A stretch of DNA of 64,000 nt from Janthinobacterium sp. 67 (GTDB taxonomy: Bacteria > Pseudomonadota > Gammaproteobacteria > Burkholderiales > Burkholderiaceae_D). The DNA is taken from contig NZ_PGES01000001.1 in NCBI RefSeq assembly GCF_002797895.1, positions 1,426,001-1,490,000 on the forward strand. The letters run 5' to 3'. Below are positions 57,383-64,000 of this stretch, one piece after another. Below the pieces are notes generated by a model. It had not been told where the DNA came from and searched no databases. It saw only the letters and a program-made list of their open reading frames with translations. Every line of letters starts with the position of its first letter. Within the stretch, counting starts at the first letter, position 1. The position numbers and the translations under genes are program-made.

Positions 57383-60145
57383 CTACAGGGCCAGCGCAGG
57401 GGCTGGAAGCGGTATCAGAAAGCGCTGATGCATCAGCGCCAGCATCTGTTCGGCAGGCACGGGACGCGAGATGAAATAGCCCTGCACTTCATTGCATTGC
57501 AGCGCGCGCAGGATGTCGAGCTGCTCGCGCGTCTCCACCCCTTCGGCCACCACGCTCATGCCCAGCGCATGGGCCATCGACAGGATGGCGCGCACGAACA
57601 CTTCGCCCTGCTCCGAGCGGCCCAGCTCCATGGTGAAGGCGCGGTCGATCTTCAAGCCATCCATGGCGAACTTCTGCAGCTGCGACAGCGAAGAATAACC
57701 GGTGCCGAAATCGTCGACCAGCAGGCGCACGCCCAGCGCGCGGATGGCCGACAGCTGCTCCACGGCGCGGTTCTGTTCATCCATCATGGCCGATTCCGTG
57801 ATTTCCACCTCGATCAGGCGCGCATCGATGCGGTGGCGCGCCAGCGCGGATGCCAGCACCTGGTGCACGTCGCCACGGCCGAACTGGCGCGCCGACACGT
57901 TGATCGATACGGGCACCAGTTCCAGTCCGCTCGCCTGCCAGCGCGCCATCTGCAGGCACACCTTTTCGATGACGACTTCGCCCAGCTGCGAAATCAGGCC
58001 GCTGCTCTCGGCCACGGGGATGAATTCCAGGGGCGGCACCATGCCATGCTGCGGATGGTGCCAGCGCACGAGCGCCTCCATGCTGCACAGCTGCCCGCTC
58101 ATGGCGTCGACGCGCGGCTGGTAGACGACGAGGAACTGGTCCTGCTCCAGCGCCGCCACCAGGCTTTGCTCGAGTTCGCGGCGGTTGCGGATGGTTTCGA
58201 ACAATTCGGGCTGGAAGAAACGGTGGTGGCCCTTGCCCGCCACCTTGACGGCATACATGGCGATGTCGGCATTCTTCAGCAGCACTTCCGTTTCGGCGCC
58301 ATCGCGCGGATACAGGCTGATGCCGATCGAGGCGCCCATCTTGTGCCGCTCGCTGCCCAGGTAAAACGGTTCGTCGAAGGCGATGGCGATGCGCTGCGCC
58401 ACCTGCTCGGCGCGGCTGTCGTCCTCCACGGGGTCGAGCACGACGACGAATTCGTCGCCGCCCAGGCGCACCACGTGGTCGCCCGGCCGCAGCACCGCCT
58501 TCAGACGCAGGGAGGCGGCGCGCAGCACCTTGTCGCCCTCGGCGTGGCCCTGCGTGTCGTTGATATCCTTGAAGCCGTCGAGGTCGATGAACAGCAGCGC
58601 CAGCATGTGGCGCGCGATAGCGGCGCGCCCCAGGGCGCCTGGCAGGAATTGCTGCAGCCAGTAGCGGTTGGGCAAGCCCGTCAAGCCATCTTCATTGGCC
58701 AGGCGGCGCAAGTCGCGCTCGTGCTCCTTGGCCGTGCTGATGTCTTGCAGGGTGACGGCCAGGCGGTCGCCGCTGCGCACCACGCGCCGGCGTATCCAGC
58801 GCAGCTTGAAGGGGTTGCCTTCCGGCAGTTCGATCTCTTCCTCGGAGAAGCCGGAAACCATGGCGGCCCGGTAATTATGGATCAGGTCGCGGAAATACGG
58901 CTCATGGGCGCGCGACTGCAGCCGCATGCCCAGCAATTGTTCGCGCCGCACGCCAAAGTAGCCGGCGCCCGGCTCGTTGCAATCGACCATCTCGAAATCG
59001 AGGATGCTGCCGTCCAGACCGCGCAGGGCGGCAATGATATAAAAGCCGTCGTTCGTGCCTTCGGTGGCCATGCGGTAGGCGTTGCGCACGCCTTCGGACT
59101 GGTGGTGGCGCCACGCCAGGCGCAGCGACAGCATGGTGGCGATGGCGGCAAAGGCCAGCAACAGCATGGTGACGGCCAGGGCGATGCCGATATAGATGGT
59201 GCGCGTTTCCTCGTAGGGATGCAGCATTTCGCCATCCGACAGGCCCACCACGGCCGTAAACGGATAGGCTTTCAGCGCCTGCCAGCCCACGTAGCGGCTT
59301 TGCTTGTCGGAAAAAGCAATCCGGCCGCCCGAATGCAGGGCGCCGCTCTCCGTTTCCAGGAAGCTCGTGTCGAGGAAGGGCGTGCCCCGGCCGCCATGGA
59401 CGGGCAGGACGCGCGACCCGAGGCGCATGCTGAACAGCTCGCCCTCCTCGCCCACCATGGCGGACATGCCAAGCTTGCCGAAGTTGACGCTGTCGTAGAA
59501 TTCGGAAAAATAGCTGGAGTGGATGGAGATGAGCAGCACGCCGTCGAAATTGCCGTCCTCGTCTTCCAGCCGGCGCGTGAAATGCACGAGGCTTTCGTCG
59601 GTACCGGGCGCCGTGGCCGCATCGTCCGCGTTGGCCGCATTGGCCCTCCCCAGCGCGATGCGCAGGGCGCTGGAATTGCTGCGCCAGTGGCGCAGCAGGA
59701 AATCGCTGCGCTCGTTGACCCGCAGGCGCTGCAGCGGCGCCGTGGCCGTGACGGGATGGCCCTTGCGGTCGAGGATGGCGACGATGGCAAATTGCGGCAA
59801 GGCATACATGCCCTGCATCTTCAATTGGTCGAGCCGCAGCTGGCCGCGCGAATTTTCCCACTCATACTTGAGCTGCAAGGTCAGCTGGTCCATCTGCTCG
59901 AGCGTGCGCAGCAGATACTGGCCATACGCCTTCGACAGCGAAGACACGCTGTCGAGCGCCTGCTGCTGCGCCACCTTCTTTTCCGCTTCCAGTTGCAGCA
60001 AGGTGGCCGTCCACAGCACGGCGCACAGCACCAGTCCCAGCAAGGGCCAGGCGAGGATCAGGCGCAAGTTGGCCTTGAGAAAATCGGCCCTGCTCATCTC
60101 CACCACGGCGCCGTTATTATTATTTATAAATTGTCGCAAGAACAT
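57383..60145 (-). CDS. Membrane-anchored sensor GGDEF-EAL protein
   Basis: 920 residues from ATG 60145 (60097 is an alternative, with GGAG adjacent). Two transmembrane helices (about 30-50 and 315-340) enclose a periplasmic Cache-like sensor (about 55-310), then PAS (about 365-475), GGDEF (about 485-645; intact GGDEF at 562-566 with an RPGD I-site) and EAL (about 660-905; MEALVRW, EITESAMMDE, DDFGTGYSS, EGVETRE). Both catalytic domains look competent. The cue is unknown. Confidence 0.92.
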   Translation of the reverse strand: MFLRQFINNNNGAVVEMSRADFLKANLRLILAWPLLGLVLCAVLWTATLLQLEAEKKVAQQQALDSVSSLSKAYGQYLLRTLEQMDQLTLQLKYEWENSRGQLRLDQLKMQGMYALPQFAIVAILDRKGHPVTATAPLQRLRVNERSDFLLRHWRSNSSALRIALGRANAANADDAATAPGTDESLVHFTRRLEDEDGNFDGVLLISIHSSYFSEFYDSVNFGKLGMSAMVGEEGELFSMRLGSRVLPVHGGRGTPFLDTSFLETESGALHSGGRIAFSDKQSRYVGWQALKAYPFTAVVGLSDGEMLHPYEETRTIYIGIALAVTMLLLAFAAIATMLSLRLAWRHHQSEGVRNAYRMATEGTNDGFYIIAALRGLDGSILDFEMVDCNEPGAGYFGVRREQLLGMRLQSRAHEPYFRDLIHNYRAAMVSGFSEEEIELPEGNPFKLRWIRRRVVRSGDRLAVTLQDISTAKEHERDLRRLANEDGLTGLPNRYWLQQFLPGALGRAAIARHMLALLFIDLDGFKDINDTQGHAEGDKVLRAASLRLKAVLRPGDHVVRLGGDEFVVVLDPVEDDSRAEQVAQRIAIAFDEPFYLGSERHKMGASIGISLYPRDGAETEVLLKNADIAMYAVKVAGKGHHRFFQPELFETIRNRRELEQSLVAALEQDQFLVVYQPRVDAMSGQLCSMEALVRWHHPQHGMVPPLEFIPVAESSGLISQLGEVVIEKVCLQMARWQASGLELVPVSINVSARQFGRGDVHQVLASALARHRIDARLIEVEITESAMMDEQNRAVEQLSAIRALGVRLLVDDFGTGYSSLSQLQKFAMDGLKIDRAFTMELGRSEQGEVFVRAILSMAHALGMSVVAEGVETREQLDILRALQCNEVQGYFISRPVPAEQMLALMHQRFLIPLPAPALAL

Positions 60146-60302
60146 CGTCCAGCATCTGCCGTTTCTGTGTATTTCTTTAAGGACACACAAATTACCACAG
60201 AGTCATGTTTGCAGGTGAGGCGACAGCGTAATTATGTGCGTGGCCCGCAGCCCGCCTGTCGCGCCTGCGTTACAATCACCATCCTTACCGTTGGAGAAAT
60301 AC

Positions 60303-61277
60303 ATGCAGCAATATCAAGATTTGATCAAGACCGTGCTCGAAACGGGCAGCTGGCAAGACAACCGCACGGGCATCCGCACCCTGAGCGTGCCGGGTGCCAT
60401 GATGCGTTTTGACTTGGCCAACGGCAACTTCCCTGCCGTGACGACCAAGAAACTGGCTTTCAAATCCGTGATCGGCGAACTGTGCGCCTTCCTGCGCGCC
60501 TCGCGCAACGCGGCCGAATTCCGCACGCTGGGCTGTAAGGTATGGGACCAGAACGCCAATGAAAACGCGCAATGGCTGGCCAACCCCTACCGCGAAGGCG
60601 AGGATGACCTCGGCCCCGTGTACGGCGTGCAATGGCGCCAATGGCCCGCCTATAAACTGCTGGACGCCGCCCAGCCCGCGCAGATCGCCGACGCGCAAGC
60701 GAACGGTTTTACCTTGGTTGCCCCCATCGTCGAAGACGGCGTGCAAAAAGTACTGTTGTACAAGGCCGTCGACCAGCTGCGTGAATGCCTGGACACCATC
60801 ATGACCAATCCCGGCAGCCGCCGCATCCTGTTCCACGGCTGGAACCCGGCCGTGCTGGACGCCGTCGCCCTGCCCGCCTGCCACTTGCTGTACCAGTTCA
60901 TCCCGAATGCCAGCACGCGCGAAATCTCGCTGTGCTTATATGTACGCAGCAACGATATCGGCCTGGGCACGCCATTCAACATCGCCGAAGGCGCGGCCCT
61001 GCTGCACCTGGTGGCACGCCTGACGGGCTACACGCCGCGCTGGTTCACCTATTTCATCGGCGACGCGCACATCTATGAAAACCACCTCGACATGGTGGAA
61101 GAGCAACTGAAGCGCACGCCCTTCCCGGCGCCGCGCTTCGTCATTTCCGAGCGCGTGCCCGATTACGCCAAGACGGGCAAGTACGAGCCGGAATGGCTGG
61201 AAAAGATCGAGCCGTCGGACTTCTCGCTGGAAGGCTATGAACACCATGCGCCGATCAAGGCGGCGATGGCCGTCTGA
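60303..61277 (+). CDS. thyA: Thymidylate synthase
   Basis: Methylates dUMP to dTMP with methylenetetrahydrofolate. 324 residues, with the catalytic Cys193 in [21 protein letters not shown] near 22-32, [18 protein letters not shown] and [44 protein letters not shown]. It carries the roughly 50-residue insertion ([26 protein letters not shown] region) seen in long-form ThyA proteins such as Lactobacillus casei's. GGAG lies 6 nt before ATG. The next gene starts inside its stop (TGATG). Confidence 0.97.
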   Translation: MQQYQDLIKTVLETGSWQDNRTGIRTLSVPGAMMRFDLANGNFPAVTTKKLAFKSVIGELCAFLRASRNAAEFRTLGCKVWDQNANENAQWLANPYREGEDDLGPVYGVQWRQWPAYKLLDAAQPAQIADAQANGFTLVAPIVEDGVQKVLLYKAVDQLRECLDTIMTNPGSRRILFHGWNPAVLDAVALPACHLLYQFIPNASTREISLCLYVRSNDIGLGTPFNIAEGAALLHLVARLTGYTPRWFTYFIGDAHIYENHLDMVEEQLKRTPFPAPRFVISERVPDYAKTGKYEPEWLEKIEPSDFSLEGYEHHAPIKAAMAV

Positions 61278-62320
61278 TGGCCGTCGCACCACTGGCAGCG
61301 CTGCACCGCAAGCTGTTTGACGAAACGGACGGCAGCAAGTTCGCACGGCTGAAAGAACGGCTGCTGAAAAAGCATGCCGCGGACGAGCGGCTGGCCGTGC
61401 TCGATATCCTGATGGCGTATGCGCGCGATGGGCAACTGCTGCACTGGCGCACCTTTCTAATGAGCGATATCGTGCATCTGGTGGAAGGCAGTCAACATGC
61501 GGCCTTTTTCTCCTGGGCACTGGAGCAGCCCACACTGGCGTACTGGGGCGTGGATGGCTTGCTGAAAAGTACAGGCGTGGACGCGTATGCGCCCTTGGTG
61601 GCTCTGGCAGCGTCGAGCGCCACCAGCCTGGAAGTGCGCGCCAAGGCGATCAAAAGCCTGGCCATGTTCAGCCGCCAGCCGTTTGACCAGGGTTTGCCGT
61701 CCGATCCCGGCCACTGGAAGACAGAGCAGTTGCGACTAGGCGCCGTACTGGCCTGGCAAGCGGACGGCTACCCTGACGGCGCAGGCTACAAGGCGCCCGC
61801 CACGCATTACACGCTGACCCAGCCGCTTTCGCGCCTGGAAATTGCAGCCACTTTCCTGGAACGAAAACTGGCGCTGCAGCGCCAGCGCAAACAGGACCTG
61901 GCGCAACCGTCGAACTGGCTGACGGTCGCCAGCGCCGAGGACATGGCCGAGATCGACGCGCACTGGGTATTGCCGGAGATATATCGCCGCTTCCTGGAAT
62001 GGTATTCGCCGCTGCGCGTGCATGTCGACGGCAAGCGCTTCCCGCAGGGCCTGCATCTGTACGGGGCGGCCGAGCTGGTGAAGGCCCAGCACGGTTACTC
62101 CGTCCATGCCGTGCACCATCACCAAATCGCGGCCTGGCCACCGAAGCTGGTGGTGATTGCCGATGCGGGCGGCGACCCGTACTGCGTGCACCTGGACGAA
62201 AGAAGCATCGACGGCGACTTGCCCGTGTACCGCGCCGAACATGGCACTGGCGAGTGGCGCTTCGAGCTCCATACGGACGATTTCATCGACTTCCTGCACC
62301 AGATCGCGCTGGCGGCCTAG
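61277..62320 (+). CDS. SUKH (SMI1/KNR4)-domain protein with helical N-terminus
   Basis: 347 residues. The first 170 are helical, HEAT-like (KEVLDILMAYARDG, LEVRAKAIKSLAMF type helices); the rest (about 215-345; LTVASAEDMAEIDAHWVLPEIYRRFLEWYSP, then GLHLYGAAELVKAQ and LVVIADAGGDPYCVHLDERS) is a SUKH/SMI1-KNR4 domain, common in immunity proteins of polymorphic toxin systems. Start overlaps the thyA stop by 1 nt, so it is translationally coupled to a housekeeping gene, which is unusual. Its stop overlaps that of the convergent receptor gene. Confidence 0.8.
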   Translation: MAVAPLAALHRKLFDETDGSKFARLKERLLKKHAADERLAVLDILMAYARDGQLLHWRTFLMSDIVHLVEGSQHAAFFSWALEQPTLAYWGVDGLLKSTGVDAYAPLVALAASSATSLEVRAKAIKSLAMFSRQPFDQGLPSDPGHWKTEQLRLGAVLAWQADGYPDGAGYKAPATHYTLTQPLSRLEIAATFLERKLALQRQRKQDLAQPSNWLTVASAEDMAEIDAHWVLPEIYRRFLEWYSPLRVHVDGKRFPQGLHLYGAAELVKAQHGYSVHAVHHHQIAAWPPKLVVIADAGGDPYCVHLDERSIDGDLPVYRAEHGTGEWRFELHTDDFIDFLHQIALAA

Positions 62321-64000
62321 CCTGCTTCGCCTCCCGGCCCGCCAGGGCCGGGACCGCCTGGTCCGCGTCCGCCAGGCGGACCGAAGCGTGGCTCACGATC
62401 ACCCTCCTTCGCCGCCGACGTGGCGCCGCCCAGGCGGTACGACAGCCCCACATAAATCATGCGTCCGTCGAAGCGCCGCGTGCTCGTCTCGCGCAGGGAC
62501 GCGCTGTTGATGACGGTTTCCATCTTGTTGCTGCTGAATACATCCGTCACATTCATGACCAGGCTCAGCTGCGGTGTCACCGTATGGCGCCAGCTCACAT
62601 TCAAGGTATTGTTGGGCGAACGGTAACCCTGTCCGGACAGCATCTTGCCCTGCATTTGCAGGGCCAGCTGCAACTGGTTGGCCGCATCGAACTGGTAATT
62701 GAGGCGCGCGCGTCCGCTCAGGGCGTTCGCCGTGCGCGTGCTGAGCTTGCCCAGGTCGTCGGAACTCGTCTGCTGGCTGCGCGCCAGGTTGCCGCTCGTG
62801 TTCAATGTCAAGGATGGCGTGAGCTTGCCGCTGACGCTGAACTCCAGGCCGCTCGAATGGCTGCCTTCGCCGTTCTGGCGCGTGGTCAGGAGCACATTGT
62901 CGCTGATAAAGTAGCGGTAATCGACGATGGCGTCCGTGTCGCGCCGGTGGTAGGCGCGCAAGCTGCTTTCTAGGCCCGCGATCTTCGTTTCATAGCCGAT
63001 CTCGAAGGAATCCGTCTGCGTGGGTTTCAGCTTCGGGTTGCCGGCCGACACATTGAATTCGTCGCGATAGATCACGTAAGGGTTCAGGTCACCCGCATTC
63101 GGGCGGCGGATGCGGTGCGCATAGCTGAAGCGCACATTGCTCTCGTCGCTGACTTTATAAGTGGCGAACAGGCTGGGAATGTAGTTGACGTAGTTGTTGC
63201 CGGCCTCGACATTGCTGGTGATCTGGCGCACGTTCAAGTCCGTGTATTCGGCCCGCAAGCCGGCCAGCGCGCCCCAGCGCTCTGTCAGGCGCATCTGGTA
63301 GGAGCCGTACAGCGCGATGGTGCGCTCGTCGAGTTCGAAGCGGTTGCTGCGCATGGGATTGACGATTTCCGCCAGGCTGCCCGGATTGATGTCCGTATAT
63401 AAGGTGTCGAAACTGCTCTTGTTGTCGGCCACCTTGTAGCCGAGCTTGGCCGTGCCGCCCGCCAGCGGGCGCTCGTAGTCGCCGCTGAAGTCGACGATGC
63501 GGTTGCCCGTCTCGCTGTGCTGGCGCGCGCGGCTATCGAAGGTGTTGACGGGCGCCACCGCGTAGGTATTGGCGTAATCGCTGTCGCTCTCGTTGGTCGA
63601 CGAGGACACGCGCAAGTCGATCTTGAGGGTTTCGCCCGGCAATTCGCCCTTGTGGTCGTAGCGCGCGCCCCAGCTGGTGTTGCGGCTGTCGCCATTGCGC
63701 ACGGTGCTGCGCACATAGTCGCCGATGGTGCTGCCCGTGCTGTCGCCATTGATGTAGCGGTCAAGCGAACGCTGGTCGTTGCTGCGGCCGTTATACGACA
63801 CGCTGGCGGCCAGGGTGTCAGTGGCGTTCAGGTTGTAATTGACGGTGCCGTGCAAGCCCAGCGAGTCGTTCAAGCCGTTGTTGGTGGATTGCTGGCTGCT
63901 GGGGGCGAATGCTCCCGTGCCGCGTTCCAGGCGCTCGCGGCTGACCTCGCCCACGGAATTGCGGCCGTCGTGGCGTACATTGATGCCGCCCTGGTAGCCC
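62317..64000 (-). CDS. TonB-dependent receptor-type outer-membrane protein, C-terminal part
   Basis: About 560 codons of a beta-barrel; the N-terminal part (signal, plug) lies beyond the right edge. The sequence is of the outer-membrane beta-barrel (OMP_b-brl) TonB-receptor type: repeated amphipathic strands such as SLGLHGTVNYNLNATDTLAASVSYNGR, NVRFSYAHRIRRPNAGDLNPYVIYRDEFNVSAGNPKLKPTQTDSFEIGYETK and SLVMNVTDVFSSNKMETVI. The last strand (MIYVGLSYRLGG) should end the protein, yet a 38-residue tail rich in Gly, Pro and Glu follows. It overlaps the SUKH gene by 4 bp, tail to tail. Confidence 0.85.
   Translation of the reverse strand, partial: GYQGGINVRHDGRNSVGEVSRERLERGTGAFAPSSQQSTNNGLNDSLGLHGTVNYNLNATDTLAASVSYNGRSNDQRSLDRYINGDSTGSTIGDYVRSTVRNGDSRNTSWGARYDHKGELPGETLKIDLRVSSSTNESDSDYANTYAVAPVNTFDSRARQHSETGNRIVDFSGDYERPLAGGTAKLGYKVADNKSSFDTLYTDINPGSLAEIVNPMRSNRFELDERTIALYGSYQMRLTERWGALAGLRAEYTDLNVRQITSNVEAGNNYVNYIPSLFATYKVSDESNVRFSYAHRIRRPNAGDLNPYVIYRDEFNVSAGNPKLKPTQTDSFEIGYETKIAGLESSLRAYHRRDTDAIVDYRYFISDNVLLTTRQNGEGSHSSGLEFSVSGKLTPSLTLNTSGNLARSQQTSSDDLGKLSTRTANALSGRARLNYQFDAANQLQLALQMQGKMLSGQGYRSPNNTLNVSWRHTVTPQLSLVMNVTDVFSSNKMETVINSASLRETSTRRFDGRMIYVGLSYRLGGATSAAKEGDREPRFGPPGGRGPGGPGPGGPGGEAG

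Noticed and set aside
57428..60412. A 994-codon open frame antisense to the GGDEF-EAL gene
   Set aside because: Same shadow composition, no domain, and it continues into thyA sequence out of frame.

Overview
The window reads as a chromosomal segment of a high-GC betaproteobacterium, most likely Oxalobacteraceae (Janthinobacterium/Massilia-like). This is an inference from protein style and gene content: monomeric isocitrate dehydrogenase, FolE2, an AidB-type acyl-CoA dehydrogenase, several c-di-GMP proteins, and the gloB-methyltransferase-rnhA-dnaQ order. Most of the 64 kb is ordinary core genome, with one clearly accessory stretch (about 14.05-18.2 kb) and one decayed stretch (3.5-5.34 kb).

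Layout. 0-3.5 kb: folE2 with a small downstream gene, a divergent ArsR-type regulator, two small membrane proteins, alkB and a UPF0303 protein. 3.5-5.34 kb: gene wreckage, comprising a 47-codon racemase stub, an SDR, a GntR-type regulator without its DNA-binding domain and a thioesterase without its N-terminus. 5.4-13.4 kb: aromatic amino acid permease, a large unknown protein, a PAS-GGDEF diguanylate cyclase, a copper-type pair (secreted Cys/His protein plus DUF411) and icd. 13.7-18.2 kb: a small membrane protein, a dead IS5-family element cutting an IclR-type gene, an N-terminally truncated FAD oxidoreductase, a possible restriction-enzyme scrap, an unrecognised 520-residue protein, a 58-residue Gly/Ser-rich peptide and tRNA-Val. 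18.3-25.9 kb: dnaQ, rnhA, methyltransferase, gloB, aceB with a divergent LysR regulator, csp, an Hpt protein and upp.

26-43.8 kb: aidB, a GGDEF-EAL protein coupled to an HDOD protein, aroC, a REC-DUF3369-GGDEF-EAL protein, a CBS protein, a 2OG-Fe(II) oxygenase, metY with an alpha/beta hydrolase, a PoNi-like plus WG-repeat/DUF6630 pair, and a phytase-like esterase lipoprotein. 44-55.6 kb: a YihY-family membrane protein, then a long tight plus-strand run (wrbA-like, DUF2069, FAD oxidase, DUF4124, FtsX-type permease, AttH/CrtC-like protein, ABC half-transporter, leuE-like exporter, threonine aldolase). 55.7-64 kb: a FadL-type porin, a membrane-anchored GGDEF-EAL protein, thyA, a SUKH-domain protein and the C-terminal part of a TonB-type receptor.

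Two families of structured intergenic repeats recur: GTAGGTCGG-type hairpins at 24.1, 31.4 and 55.6 kb, and a longer dyad containing a GTAC-GTAC mini-hairpin at 19.1 and 32.9 kb. The best candidates for something undescribed are the 520-residue protein / stem-loop / Gly-rich peptide unit beside tRNA-Val, and the PoNi-like/WG pair at 39-42.4 kb. Four proteins with c-di-GMP domains suggest a signalling-rich genome.
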